A stretch of 41,945 nucleotides of DNA from assembly GCA_947503115.1 (NCBI GenBank), contig CANNCS010000024.1, positions 1 through 41,945 of the forward strand, given 5' to 3'. Below, piece by piece: positions 25,453 to 33,581 of this stretch. Position 1 is the stretch's first letter, and each line of letters starts with the position of its first letter. The notes beneath the pieces are model-generated. The model was not told the origin of the DNA and ran no database searches. It was given only the letters and a program-made list of their open reading frames with translations. This stretch comes from an uncultured Marivita sp. (GTDB lineage: Bacteria; Pseudomonadota; Alphaproteobacteria; Rhodobacterales; Rhodobacteraceae). Made by a program: the position numbers and the translations under genes.

Positions 25453-26835
25453 CTACGTCAACCCGCCCATCGGCAACCGGATGCGAAACGCAGTGCCGGA
25501 TTTGTCAGTTTTCACAAGCGTCAAAGTCCCGCCATGACCGCGCACTAGCTCTTCCGCAATGGCCAACCCCAATCCGGAGCCACCCTTGCGTGCACCGCCC
25601 TGAAAGGGTTGGAACAGGTATTCAACGGCTTTGGGCGGCAAACCGGGTCCAGTGTCCGTGACATCAACACACCACGCATCATCACAAACCTTGGCCGCGA
25701 CGTTGATCTCGCCCGACTGTCCAGTACCGATAATTGCCTGCCGCGCGTTGCGCACAAGGTTTGAAAGAACACGGTACATCTGTTCCGGATCAGCCCGCAC
25801 CATGAGATTACCGGGCACGTCTTCGCTCAGGCTCAGATCAAATTCGCCAATGGCAAGGCGTTCGCTATCAAGTACATCCGAAACAAGCTGCGCCAGATTG
25901 ATCAGCGTCAGCGTCGGCGCAGGCTCTTCCGCCCGTCCGAACGCCAGCGTGCTTTCGCAAAGGGAAACGGCACGGGTGATCGAATTCACCAACTTTGGCG
26001 CCATTCGTTTGACCGCCGGGTCTTCGCTCATTTCGATCCGGTCCGTGAAAAGCTGGGCCGAAGTCAGGATATTCCGCAGATCGTGGCTCACACGGGCCAC
26101 GGCACCGCCCAACTGCGCCAGTCTTTCTTTTTGCTTTAACGCCTGGGTCAGCTGCGTTTGCAGCGATTGCAGCGCTTTTTCTGCCTCAAGCAACTCTGTC
26201 ACACTGGCCGAAGGCTGAATGATCCGCCGCGCATCTTCGGGCGCTTTAGCATAGCTTTGCATATGGCCGACCACTCCTTTGATCGGCTTCACCAGCAGCA
26301 CCCGTACCGCAAGGAACAACAGACCCGCCGTAAACACCGAGATCACTGCCGAGAGCACCAGAATGCGCAAACCATAGTCGATCATCGCCATGCGCAATTC
26401 GGTGGTTTCCAGTGTGATTTCGATCAACAGACCACCATCGCGGAACGGGTTGCCAATCACGCGGATGGTTTCGTTCTCGGGATTGATCAACCGTGCCATC
26501 GCATCGCTGATCAACGACACCGCCGTGGCCTCACGCAAATCAAAGGTTCGGGACACTTCACTTGGCATAGGCGACGACAAAACCAATTGCCGCAGCTCGT
26601 CACGGCGCAGAACCACGTTGAACACACCGGCATTCAACAGCAGTTCCGCTTCGAGTTCTGTGTCGATGATGTCGTCCGCCAGCAGGGCCAGCGATGCGAT
26701 CTGCGCCCGTTCTAGCCGATTGAGCAGAAAATCCTCACGATACCGCGCGATGGAGGGCACGAAGATCAGCACCTCTGCCAACATAACGAAGACAGTCGTC
26801 AAAATGAGGAAACGGCCGGAAAGTGAATTCAACAT
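25453..26835 (-). CDS. sensor histidine kinase
   Basis: A 460-residue membrane kinase. There are two membrane helices (about 8-29 and 157-182) flanking a ~125-residue periplasmic sensor region, then a HAMP-like linker and a coiled segment. The H-box has phospho-acceptor His251 (Arg-Val-Ser-His-Asp-Leu-Arg-Asn). The ATPase domain has N-box Asn363 (Leu-Val-Arg-Asn-Ala), G1 Asp-Thr-Gly-Pro-Gly-Leu (394-399) and G2 Gly-Ser-Gly-Leu-Gly-Leu (419-424). All catalytic elements are present. It starts 24 bp after the FAD oxidoreductase stop on the same strand, so it probably belongs to that operon. No response regulator is encoded nearby, making it an orphan here. Confidence 0.92.
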   Translation of the reverse strand: MLNSLSGRFLILTTVFVMLAEVLIFVPSIARYREDFLLNRLERAQIASLALLADDIIDTELEAELLLNAGVFNVVLRRDELRQLVLSSPMPSEVSRTFDLREATAVSLISDAMARLINPENETIRVIGNPFRDGGLLIEITLETTELRMAMIDYGLRILVLSAVISVFTAGLLFLAVRVLLVKPIKGVVGHMQSYAKAPEDARRIIQPSASVTELLEAEKALQSLQTQLTQALKQKERLAQLGGAVARVSHDLRNILTSAQLFTDRIEMSEDPAVKRMAPKLVNSITRAVSLCESTLAFGRAEEPAPTLTLINLAQLVSDVLDSERLAIGEFDLSLSEDVPGNLMVRADPEQMYRVLSNLVRNARQAIIGTGQSGEINVAAKVCDDAWCVDVTDTGPGLPPKAVEYLFQPFQGGARKGGSGLGLAIAEELVRGHGGTLTLVKTDKSGTAFRIRLPMGGLT

Positions 26836-26859
26836 AGTCGCAATTCCAGCCGGCTCATG

Positions 26860-28278
26860 TCAGGGAAGCCACTTCTGAACAAATCCAACCACTTTCTTCA
26901 CAGCGCCACTTTCAAACAGTCGAGGCGAGAAATAAGCACCCGCGGCCCTTTTGTTAAGCTCTCCGATCGTAGGATACGGCGCGACCATGTTGGCAACCTG
27001 ACCCATTTTCATCTTGTTGGCGATCACAAGCGCCCAGAGATTGATCAATTCCCCCGCTTGTTCCCCGGCAATTGACGCACCAACGGGACGGCCCTTCACA
27101 ACCATAACCTTGATAAGCCCGCGCGTCTTGCGTTCAGCGATGGCCCGGTCATTGTGGCTGTAGTGAAAGCGCACAACCTCAAGTTTGGAACCATATTCTT
27201 CGCGCGCCTGCGCCTCGGTCAAACCGACCTGAGACAGTTCCGGCTGCGTATAGGTGGCCCAGGGAATGTGTCGTGTGGTTGCCTTGGCCGGCAGACCGAA
27301 CAGCATTGATCGGATGATCACGCCGGCATGGTAGCCTGCCACATGGGTGAATTGCAGCCCACCCGCCACATCGCCGATCGCATAGACCTTCTTGTTGGAA
27401 GTCCGCAGACTGTCATCCACGTCAATGCCCGTCCGAGTGGTCTTGATGCCCGCCTTTTCCAGATCGAGGCCATCTGTATTGGCGCGTCGTCCGACAGCGA
27501 CAAGAATATGCGATCCCTTGAAAACCCGACCGTCCTCGGTCTCGACTTCAATCGCGCCTTCTGTGCCGCGCACCTCTTTGGCGTTCGACCCTTCGGCAAT
27601 CTCAAGCCCCTCTTCACGCAGGCCATCCAGCACAATCTCGGCCATCTCGGGATCGTCCTTGCCAAGCGCTTTGGCGCCTTCGATGACGGTGACTTTGGAC
27701 CCCAGGCGCAAATGCGCTTGCGCCATTTCCATCCCGATTGGGCCGCCTCCGATCACCAACAGATGCTCAGGCTGTTCGCGCAGCTCCCAAAGCGACTCGT
27801 TGGTGATATAGGGCACCTTGTCCAATCCAGGGATCGGCGGCACGAAAGGCGACGATCCCGTTGCGATCACCACCCGACGTGCGGTGATGCGGTAAGGTCC
27901 AGCTTCGACTTCGGTCGGGGATACGAAGCGTCCGTATTCGCGGATCACCCGAACTCCCAGACCCTCAAACCGCTCCTGACTGTCCACTGGTTCGATCTGG
28001 CTGATCACATCCGCCACATGATCCTTGGCCGCGCCGTAGTCCACCTGCGGTGTGACATTAGAAATCCCGTAGCGGTCAGCATGGGTCATGGCATAGGCCG
28101 TCTTGGCCGACGCGATCAGCGCCTTCGAAGGAACACACCCATAGTTCAGGCAATCGCCCCCCATCTTGTGCGCTTCGAGAAGGACAACGCTGGCCCCCAT
28201 CTGCACCGCACCAGCCGCCACCGACAACCCACCAGAGCCTGCGCCGATGACAAGAACGTCTGTCTTGATCTTTTCCAT
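26860..28278 (-). CDS. FAD-dependent pyridine nucleotide-disulfide oxidoreductase (mercuric reductase/dihydrolipoamide dehydrogenase-like)
   Basis: A 472-residue class I flavoprotein disulfide reductase: FAD-binding Gly-Ala-Gly-Ser-Gly-Gly (12-17), redox-active pair Cys43/Cys48 in Gly-Gly-Asp-Cys-Leu-Asn-Tyr-Gly-Cys-Val-Pro-Ser-Lys, NAD(P)-binding Gly-Gly-Gly-Pro-Ile-Gly, and the second FAD motif Ala-Ile-Gly-Asp-Val-Ala. The C-terminal interface carries Pro-Tyr-Pro-Thr (434-437) with Glu440, where dihydrolipoamide dehydrogenase has His-Pro-Thr, so the catalytic His is replaced by Tyr. That and the absence of lipoyl-enzyme neighbours argue against a 2-oxoacid dehydrogenase E3. The gene starts 2 bp after the TVP38-family gene stop, a pairing I have seen repeatedly in proteobacteria and cyanobacteria. 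Confidence 0.88.
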   Translation of the reverse strand: MEKIKTDVLVIGAGSGGLSVAAGAVQMGASVVLLEAHKMGGDCLNYGCVPSKALIASAKTAYAMTHADRYGISNVTPQVDYGAAKDHVADVISQIEPVDSQERFEGLGVRVIREYGRFVSPTEVEAGPYRITARRVVIATGSSPFVPPIPGLDKVPYITNESLWELREQPEHLLVIGGGPIGMEMAQAHLRLGSKVTVIEGAKALGKDDPEMAEIVLDGLREEGLEIAEGSNAKEVRGTEGAIEVETEDGRVFKGSHILVAVGRRANTDGLDLEKAGIKTTRTGIDVDDSLRTSNKKVYAIGDVAGGLQFTHVAGYHAGVIIRSMLFGLPAKATTRHIPWATYTQPELSQVGLTEAQAREEYGSKLEVVRFHYSHNDRAIAERKTRGLIKVMVVKGRPVGASIAGEQAGELINLWALVIANKMKMGQVANMVAPYPTIGELNKRAAGAYFSPRLFESGAVKKVVGFVQKWLP

Positions 28279-28280
28279 GA

Positions 28281-29015
28281 TTACAGTCCCTTCTTGCCGC
28301 GCACGGCCTTTAGCAAAATCGGCAAGGCGGCCAAAGCACAGAGGCCGAGGATCGGCAGCAGGATATGCGGTTCAAAGATGATGCCCAGATTTGGCGTTTC
28401 ACCGCGTGCGAACACTTCACCCAGCCCGGCGCCAACCGACGTATAAACAACGCCCCCCGGAATGATCCCAAGGAAGGTCGACACAAAAAACCGGTAAAGC
28501 GGCACGCCGACCAATGCCGGAACAAGGTTGGCAACAAAGAACGGCACTGCCGGAACCAACCGGATCAGGAACAGCATCGACCATTGGTTCTCGTCGATCC
28601 CGTCTTTAATCTTGCGCACAACACCATCGCTGGCGTCCATTTTGGCCGACAGACGTTCGCCCAAACCGTAACGCGCCGCCAAAAAGATCACGGTTGCGCC
28701 CACTGTTGCGGCAAAGACGTTGAACAAGGCACCTGGAAACACACCAAACAGAAACCCACCCGTCAGCGTGGCGATAGTCGCCCCCGGCAGGGAAAAACCA
28801 ACGATCAGCACATACGCCAGGATGAACACACCGGCGGCCAGCAGGTAATTGGCATCTCGAAACGCCTCAAGCGCCTCGCGGTTGGCCGCAAGTGTCTCGA
28901 AACTCAGGTAATCACGCAACGTGAACGCACCAACCAGCGCCACTGCGCCAATTGCGATCAAGGGCGCATAGCGCTTCCATGCGGGGGAGTCTTGGGTGTC
29001 GGTCATATCAGTCAT
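28281..29015 (-). CDS. TVP38/TMEM64 (DedA/SNARE-associated) family membrane protein
   Basis: From ATG 29015 (244 residues; ATG 29006 is an alternative). It has about five to six hydrophobic segments and the VTT-domain signature: Gly-Phe-Ser-Leu-Pro-Gly-Ala (73-79), Gly-Gly-Phe-Leu-Phe-Gly (86-91) and later Arg-Leu-Val-Pro-Ala-Val-Pro-Phe with Gly-x-x-Pro-Gly. These reentrant-loop motifs are shared with DedA and TMEM41/VMP1 proteins, several of which are lipid scramblases or flippases. It is the first gene of the TVP38/FAD oxidoreductase/sensor-kinase operon. Function in this operon is not known. Confidence 0.87.
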   Translation of the reverse strand: MTDMTDTQDSPAWKRYAPLIAIGAVALVGAFTLRDYLSFETLAANREALEAFRDANYLLAAGVFILAYVLIVGFSLPGATIATLTGGFLFGVFPGALFNVFAATVGATVIFLAARYGLGERLSAKMDASDGVVRKIKDGIDENQWSMLFLIRLVPAVPFFVANLVPALVGVPLYRFFVSTFLGIIPGGVVYTSVGAGLGEVFARGETPNLGIIFEPHILLPILGLCALAALPILLKAVRGKKGL

Positions 29016-29277
29016 GTCATACAGGCCGGGAAAGGCCACCTCTTCAAGTGTTGCGTTTTGCCTGCCCAAAACATGACCCCTGCAGCAGCGCAGCAACACC
29101 CATCTCACGCCCGCTTGATCAACTGCTCCGCTTTACGTGAGAATTCGGGCGAGTTCCCACCAGATTGAAACAATCCCGGCCACCACTCCCGTGCTTTGTT
29201 GCAATCTGTGTCAGGCCCACACGCCGCCGTGTGCCAATGTTTCAAACCAGCACCACATTCATGTCGAGCTGTGTCTC

Positions 29278-29381
29278 TTCTCTGTTTTGATAACACCTCG
29301 GGGCAGTCGCCCATCGGGCGACGGGGGCAGCGCCCTCAAATTGCGTTCCGTCACGGAACGCACCCGATGCGTCCACGCATC
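29278..29381 (+). repeat. dispersed structured repeat, copy 1
   Basis: Blocks in order: TTCTCTGTTT, then CTCGGGG, a hairpin GTCGCCC-ATC-GGGCGAC (29306-29322), GGGGGCAGCGCCCT, a hairpin GCGTTCCG-TCA-CGGAACGC (29343-29361), GATGCGTCC (29366-29374), the last forming a further hairpin GATGCG-TCCA-CGCATC. The same ordered blocks recur at 33782-33866. Copy 1 has an extra inserted hairpin between CTCGGGG and GGGGCAGCGCCCT. Confidence 0.7.
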
Positions 29382-29425
29382 TTACCCCTGATTAAGAAAA
29401 ACCCTGAAAATCCCCGACACAGCGT

Positions 29426-29454
29426 TTGACAACCCAAAGTCACCTGCCTATAGC
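29426..29454 (+). promoter_or_regulatory. sigma-70 promoter of rpmH-rnpA-yidD
   Basis: Consensus -35 TTGACA (29426-29431), a 17-bp spacer, and -10 TATAGC (29449-29454). Transcription would start near 29461, leaving a leader of about 60 nt before the rpmH ATG. The near-consensus match suits a strongly expressed ribosomal protein gene. Confidence 0.75.
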
Positions 29455-29521
29455 ACGGGCTTCGAACACACCCGGTCGCCGAATCCGCGCGGCCCGGCCC
29501 GATTAAACGGAGTTGGACGCG

Positions 29522-29656
29522 ATGAAACGCACCTATCAGCCATCGAACCTCGTACGCAAGCGGCGCCACGGCTTCCGTTCGCGTATGGCGACCAAAGCTG
29601 GCCGCAAGATCCTGAACGCACGCCGCGCACGTGGCCGCAAGTCGCTGAGCGCATAA
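29522..29656 (+). CDS. rpmH: 50S ribosomal protein L34
   Basis: A 44-residue, Arg/Lys-rich protein starting Met-Lys-Arg-Thr-Tyr-Gln-Pro-Ser and containing [11 protein letters not shown], the universal L34 signature; length is exactly usual. It is a component of the large ribosomal subunit. It is followed 28 bp later by rnpA, the standard gene order, and preceded by a consensus-like promoter. Confidence 0.98.
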   Translation: MKRTYQPSNLVRKRRHGFRSRMATKAGRKILNARRARGRKSLSA

Positions 29657-29681
29657 GCGCCCGCGACCCGTCTGGGATACT

Positions 29682-29748
29682 GACATGACACCGCCGGAGG
29701 CCTCCTTGAATACAAGGGGAAACACGCCTCCGGCGGTGTTGTCATGTC
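29682..29748 (+). repeat. long imperfect palindrome covering the rnpA 5' end
   Basis: GACATGAC plus ACCGCCGGAGGC (29682-29701) pairs with GCCTCCGGCGGT (29726-29737) and GTCATGTC (29741-29748), with a 3-nt bulge: 20 bp of stem. Inside, CTCCTTG (29702-29708) pairs with CAAGGGG (29713-29719) around a 4-nt loop, with one G-T pair. The candidate rnpA ATG (29685) lies in the outer stem. It has no T-run. The CCGCCGGAGGC core resembles palindromes I recall as common between genes in Rhodobacteraceae (recollection, not verified). Confidence 0.75.
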
Positions 29749-30089
29749 CACCTGTCGCCATTCTCCGCAACCGCGCCGACTTCCTGCGCGCGGCTCGTGC
29801 CCTGCGACGGGGTACGGATGGTATGTTGGTTCAGGCACGGCATCGCGATGATGGCGATCCGACGATTCGTGTCGGCTACACTTGCTCTAAGAAGATCGGA
29901 AACGCCGTCGCGCGCAACCGCGCCAAACGGCGCCTGCGCGCTGTCGTGGCCGAATCCCTCCTGCCCGGCGCGCAATCCGGTTGGGATTACGTCTTGGTCG
30001 GCCGTCCCGGTGTCACAATCGACCGCGATTTTCAGGCGCTGAAAGGCGATTTGACATACGCCTTGCGCAAGATCCACACCCAGACATGA
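29685..30089 (+). CDS. rnpA: ribonuclease P protein component
   Basis: The C-terminal ~105 residues are clearly RnpA: Arg-Ala-Asp-Phe-Leu-Arg-Ala (31-37), [13 protein letters not shown] (63-75) and the RNR box Arg-Asn-Arg-Ala-Lys-Arg-Arg-Leu-Arg (77-85). It binds RNase P RNA in tRNA 5' maturation. The start is uncertain: ATG 29685 gives 134 residues but its first 20 codons lie in a long palindrome, with no good Shine-Dalgarno. GTG 29736 or TTG 29739 would give about 117 residues, closer to the usual length. The stop overlaps yidD (ATGA). Confidence 0.93.
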   Translation: MTPPEASLNTRGNTPPAVLSCPPVAILRNRADFLRAARALRRGTDGMLVQARHRDDGDPTIRVGYTCSKKIGNAVARNRAKRRLRAVVAESLLPGAQSGWDYVLVGRPGVTIDRDFQALKGDLTYALRKIHTQT

Positions 30090-30304
30090 CCCCCCTTGCC
30101 TGGACCCTTTCCCTGCCCGTCCGCGCCTATCGCCTGATCTTCAGCCCATGGGTTGGCCACAACTGCCGCTATCACCCCACCTGTTCTGCCTACACTCTTG
30201 AAGCGTTGCGCAAACATGGCGGGGTCAAAGGCGGCTGGCTTGCCGCGCGCCGCATCGCCCGTTGTCACCCATGGGGCGGTTCGGGTGTCGACAACGTGCC
30301 CTGA
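30086..30304 (+). CDS. yidD: membrane protein insertion efficiency factor YidD
   Basis: A 72-residue protein starting at the ATG that overlaps the rnpA stop. It has the YidD signature Tyr-Arg-Leu-Ile-Phe-Ser-Pro, [10 protein letters not shown] and the C-terminal Arg-Cys-His-Pro-Trp-Gly-Gly-Ser-Gly. YidD sits at the inner membrane and assists YidC/Sec insertion. The genome neighbour usually next in line, yidC, is absent here; a Hint-domain gene follows. Confidence 0.95.
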   Translation: MTPLAWTLSLPVRAYRLIFSPWVGHNCRYHPTCSAYTLEALRKHGGVKGGWLAARRIARCHPWGGSGVDNVP

Positions 30305-30355
30305 ATACCAATCAGATAAGCACTTAAGCCGCCGTCAATGATTTAGCCTGACACT

Positions 30356-30374
30356 GCGCTCTGAAAAGGAGCGC
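30356..30374 (+). promoter_or_regulatory. hairpin containing the Shine-Dalgarno of the Hint gene
   Basis: GCGCTC (30356-30361) and GAGCGC (30369-30374) form a 6-bp stem with loop TGAAAAG. The AGGAG ribosome-binding site (30367-30371) is partly in the stem, 8 bp before the TTG start at 30380. Such a hairpin could limit translation initiation. Confidence 0.4.
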
Positions 30375-30379
30375 TTGTC

Positions 30380-31489
30380 TTGGTTGTCATAAATGCCATC
30401 AGCAATGAATTCGCGATCTCGTCTGGCAGCAATGTCAATGTGACGACGGCATACAGTTTTTTCGATTACCCCCCGAACTCGACCAAGGATCTGGTGATCA
30501 CCTCAAACGATGGGGATCCTTCCCCTTACGAATTCGGCGTTGGCGACAGCTATGACCTAAGCTGGTCCGGCAATGGCGGTAATAGCACGCTGGAAGACGC
30601 AACCATCATCCGCAGTGATTATGTTGGTCCGGGTCAAGGCGCTGTTGTCTTCGAAGGCACAGAATCCGGGTCCGGCGAATTGGTCCAGCTTGTCTGGTCG
30701 CCTGGGTTCGATCTGGAAGGGTGGTATTGGTCCAATGGCGGCAGCCCGTCCAGCCCGAACGCGTTCTGGACTTCTGATCGGGACGCCTCTGCCACCTATC
30801 AAACGATCTGCTTTGCTGAAGACACCCGCGTTGACACACCGTCGGGGCCAAGACCGGTGCAAGCGTTGCGTATAGGTGATCCTGTCCAGACACTCGACAA
30901 TGGTGTGCAGCCGGTGCTGTGGACCCGCCGACACATTCAGGTGCTGGATCAGAGGTCTGAAAAATCGGCACCTATCCTGATCCACGCATCGGCACTCGGG
31001 GCGAATCGCCCTCTGAATGACCTGATCGTGTCGCCCCAGCATCGGATTCTCGTCGGGGGCCAAGGACAACTCTCGCCCTGCTTCGACAGCGAAGCCTTCG
31101 TTCCTGCCAAAGCCCTGACCGTCCTGCCAGGCATTCGCCAATTACTTGGGAAGCGCTCGGTGACGTGGGTGCATTTCGCCTGTGCACGGCATGAAATCAT
31201 CGTCGCGCATGGCTGCTTCTCGGAAACGCTACTCTTGGGCGGCATGGTCATGGTTGGACTCACTTTGCCCGAGCGCCTCAGCCTCCACCGCATGTTCCCC
31301 AAAACGCAAAACATCAGCCACGCGCTGAACGGCCCACCAGCCCGACCGTGCCTGACAGTCCGGCAAAGCCGGTATCACCTGATCAAACGAAAAACCCAGC
31401 GCCGTGCTTCAAACAAAACGCAGGGCCTCAAGAACGTTCAGATTTGCCCGCCCGTGGATGTACTCACACCCCAAGGCAATAGCGCATAA
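30380..31489 (+). CDS. Hint (Hedgehog/intein) domain-containing protein
   Basis: The TTG at 30380 is chosen because AGGAG lies 8 bp upstream and no ATG fits. The 369-residue product has a unique N-terminal ~140 residues (Ser/Asn/Gly/Asp-rich, predicted beta, no signal peptide). A Hint_2-type domain starts at Cys144 (Cys-Phe-Ala-Glu-Asp-Thr-Arg-Val) with [12 protein letters not shown] and, later, Ser-Pro-Gln-His-Arg-Ile-Leu-Val and an Ala-x-His motif. Such proteins are frequent in Rhodobacterales and often look like self-processing, exported surface proteins. The C-terminal ~70 residues are basic. The 3' end overlaps convergent argF by 26 bp. The function is unknown. Confidence 0.85.
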   Translation: MVVINAISNEFAISSGSNVNVTTAYSFFDYPPNSTKDLVITSNDGDPSPYEFGVGDSYDLSWSGNGGNSTLEDATIIRSDYVGPGQGAVVFEGTESGSGELVQLVWSPGFDLEGWYWSNGGSPSSPNAFWTSDRDASATYQTICFAEDTRVDTPSGPRPVQALRIGDPVQTLDNGVQPVLWTRRHIQVLDQRSEKSAPILIHASALGANRPLNDLIVSPQHRILVGGQGQLSPCFDSEAFVPAKALTVLPGIRQLLGKRSVTWVHFACARHEIIVAHGCFSETLLLGGMVMVGLTLPERLSLHRMFPKTQNISHALNGPPARPCLTVRQSRYHLIKRKTQRRASNKTQGLKNVQICPPVDVLTPQGNSA

Positions 31490-32390
31490 TCGCCTTCTGG
31501 GCATGCAGCCGGTTTTCGGCCTCGTCAAAGATCACTGATTGCGGGCCATCCATCACCTCGGACGTCACCTCTTCGCCGCGGTGCGCGGGCAAACAGTGCA
31601 TGAACAGCGCGTCGGGTTTGGCGTGGCGCATCAGATCGACATTGACCTGATAGGACCGCAGCATGTTATGCCGCCGCTCCTTGGCAGACTGCGCATCGTG
31701 CATCGACACCCAAGTGTCCGCCACCACAAGATCGGCCCCTTCCACCGCCTTGAACGGATCACGTTCAATGGCAACAGAGACCCCTGCATTCCGCGCAAGC
31801 CCCACGAACTCCATTTCGGGATCAAGTTGAACAGGCCCGGTGAAGGTGAAATCAAACCCGAACTGGGCGGCTGCATGCAGGAAGGACGCACAGACATTGT
31901 TGCCATCACCGCACCACACGACTTTCTTGCCCTTGATCGGCCCGCGATGTTCTTCATAGGTCATCACGTCCGCCATGATCTGGCAGGGATGCGTGCGGTC
32001 AGTCAGGCCGTTGATGACCGGAACACTGGCATATTCCGCCATTTCTTCCAGCACCGCCTCGTCGAACGTCCGAATCATGATCAGGTCGACATAACGGCTC
32101 ATCACCCGCGCGGTGTCTGCAATGGTTTCGCCATGACCCAACTGCATGTCCGACCCCGACAACACCATCGTCTGGCCACCCATCTGGCGCACGCCAACAT
32201 CAAACGACACCCGCGTCCGGGTCGAAGGCTTTTCAAAGATCAACGCAACCATTCGCCCCGCCAAAGGCTGATCATCGTCTGCCGCGCCCTTTGGGCGACC
32301 ATTCCGGCTTCCCTTCATGGCAATGGCCTGATCGATCACCGTCCGCAGATCACCCGCGTCGGTTTTGTGAATATCCAGAAAATGCTTCAT
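31464..32390 (-). CDS. argF: ornithine carbamoyltransferase
   Basis: A 308-residue enzyme with the carbamoyl-phosphate motif Ser-Thr-Arg-Thr-Arg (56-60), His-Pro-Cys-Gln (134-137), the ornithine-binding Asp-Thr-Trp-Val-Ser-Met segment (225-230) and His-Cys-Leu-Pro (265-268). It makes citrulline from ornithine and carbamoyl phosphate in arginine synthesis. It starts 9 bp after the argD stop, so the two form an operon. The Val-Ser-Met segment and length are those of the anabolic enzyme. Confidence 0.96.
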   Translation of the reverse strand: MKHFLDIHKTDAGDLRTVIDQAIAMKGSRNGRPKGAADDDQPLAGRMVALIFEKPSTRTRVSFDVGVRQMGGQTMVLSGSDMQLGHGETIADTARVMSRYVDLIMIRTFDEAVLEEMAEYASVPVINGLTDRTHPCQIMADVMTYEEHRGPIKGKKVVWCGDGNNVCASFLHAAAQFGFDFTFTGPVQLDPEMEFVGLARNAGVSVAIERDPFKAVEGADLVVADTWVSMHDAQSAKERRHNMLRSYQVNVDLMRHAKPDALFMHCLPAHRGEEVTSEVMDGPQSVIFDEAENRLHAQKAIMRYCLGV

Positions 32391-32399
32391 GTCCTGCCC

Positions 32400-33581
32400 T
32401 TAGTCTTTCGCCTCGAGAACCGCATCCGCAGCAAAATCAAGCCGGTTCACGGCCTCTGCAATCTCGTCCTCGCTGATATTGAGCGGCGGCAGCAAACGCA
32501 CCACATTGTCCGCAGCCGGAACCGTGATCACACCGCAGCCGTAGCCAGCCTTCACCATGTCGACAGGCGCGACCTTGCACTTGAGACCTAGCATCAAACC
32601 AACGCCGCGCACCCCTTCGAACACGTCCGGATGCGCCGCAACCAGCCCTTCCAGCTTCTGCCGCAAGAACCCGGCCCGCGCATTCACCGTTTCAAGAAAC
32701 TCCGGCGTGCTGACGATGTCCATCACTGCGCAGCCCACAGCACAGGCCAGCGGATTGCCGCCATAGGTCGACCCGTGCGTCCCCGCAACCATGCCCGACG
32801 CGGCCTCTTCAGTGGCCAGAACCGCGCCAAGCGGAAAGCCCCCGCCGATGCCCTTGGCCACCATCATGATATCCGGCGTCACGCCGGCCCATTCGTGCGC
32901 GAAAAGACGCCCGGTGCGGGACACACCGCACTGCACCTCGTCCAGGACCAGAAGGATGCCCTTCTCGTCACACAACGCGCGCAAACCCTTAAGGCACTGG
33001 TCGGGCAGCGGACGAATACCACCTTCGCCCTGCACCGGTTCGATCAGGATTGCACCAACCGTATCATCAATCGCAGCATGCAGCGCATCGTGATCGCCCC
33101 AACCCACATGCTTGAAGCCCGGCAACAACGGCGCAAACCCCTTCGTCATCTTTTCAGATCCGGCCGCCGCGATCCCCGCAGAGGACCGACCATGGAACGA
33201 CCCTTCAAAAGTCAGGATCGTGGTCTTCTCGGGATGGCCTTTCTCGTACCAGTACTTGCGCGCCATCTTGACTGCCAGTTCACAGGACTCGGTCCCAGAA
33301 TTTGTAAAGAAGACCGTATCGGCAAAGCTGTTTTCGACCAACTTGTCAGCAAGCGCCTGCTGCTGCGGGATCTCGTAAAGGTTCGATACATGCCACAGCT
33401 TCTGCGCCTGATCGGTCAACGCCTGCACAAGCGCGGGATGCGCATGGCCCAGCGCGTTCACCGCGATGCCCGCACCCAAATCAAGAAAGCGTCGCCCGTC
33501 CGCCTCGATCAACCAGGTGCCTTCGCCCTTCACGAAATGAAGCGGCGCACGGGAATAAGTCGGCAGGACAGAGGGGATCAT
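32400..33581 (-). CDS. argD: acetylornithine (succinyldiaminopimelate) aminotransferase
   Basis: ATG 33581 follows GAGG with proper spacing; the frame upstream to 33617 is not needed. The 393-residue class III aminotransferase has Asn-Ser-Gly-Thr-Glu (94-98, phosphate site), Ser-Phe-His-Gly-Arg (128-132), Asp214 in Leu-Asp-Glu-Val-Gln (PLP ring) and Schiff-base Lys243 in Val-Ala-Lys-Gly-Ile-Gly-Gly-Gly. It converts N-acetylglutamate semialdehyde to N-acetylornithine, and may serve lysine synthesis. Adjacency to argF (9 bp) fixes the arginine role. Confidence 0.95.
   Translation of the reverse strand: MIPSVLPTYSRAPLHFVKGEGTWLIEADGRRFLDLGAGIAVNALGHAHPALVQALTDQAQKLWHVSNLYEIPQQQALADKLVENSFADTVFFTNSGTESCELAVKMARKYWYEKGHPEKTTILTFEGSFHGRSSAGIAAAGSEKMTKGFAPLLPGFKHVGWGDHDALHAAIDDTVGAILIEPVQGEGGIRPLPDQCLKGLRALCDEKGILLVLDEVQCGVSRTGRLFAHEWAGVTPDIMMVAKGIGGGFPLGAVLATEEAASGMVAGTHGSTYGGNPLACAVGCAVMDIVSTPEFLETVNARAGFLRQKLEGLVAAHPDVFEGVRGVGLMLGLKCKVAPVDMVKAGYGCGVITVPAADNVVRLLPPLNISEDEIAEAVNRLDFAADAVLEAKD

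Larger units (their letters stand above)
29016..29521. other. divergent intergenic region upstream of rpmH
   Basis: A 506-bp gap without a convincing gene. It contains a structured repeat (29278-29381), a strong rpmH promoter (29426-29454) and, near 29020-29270, nothing I can identify beyond the leader of the divergent TVP38-family gene. Confidence 0.6.

Noticed and set aside
26860-28278. Dihydrolipoamide dehydrogenase (lpd)
   Set aside because: The catalytic His of the C-terminal interface is replaced by Tyr and no 2-oxoacid dehydrogenase genes are near.
27328-28446. 372-residue plus-strand frame
   Set aside because: Antisense to the FAD oxidoreductase, Arg/His-rich, no motifs.
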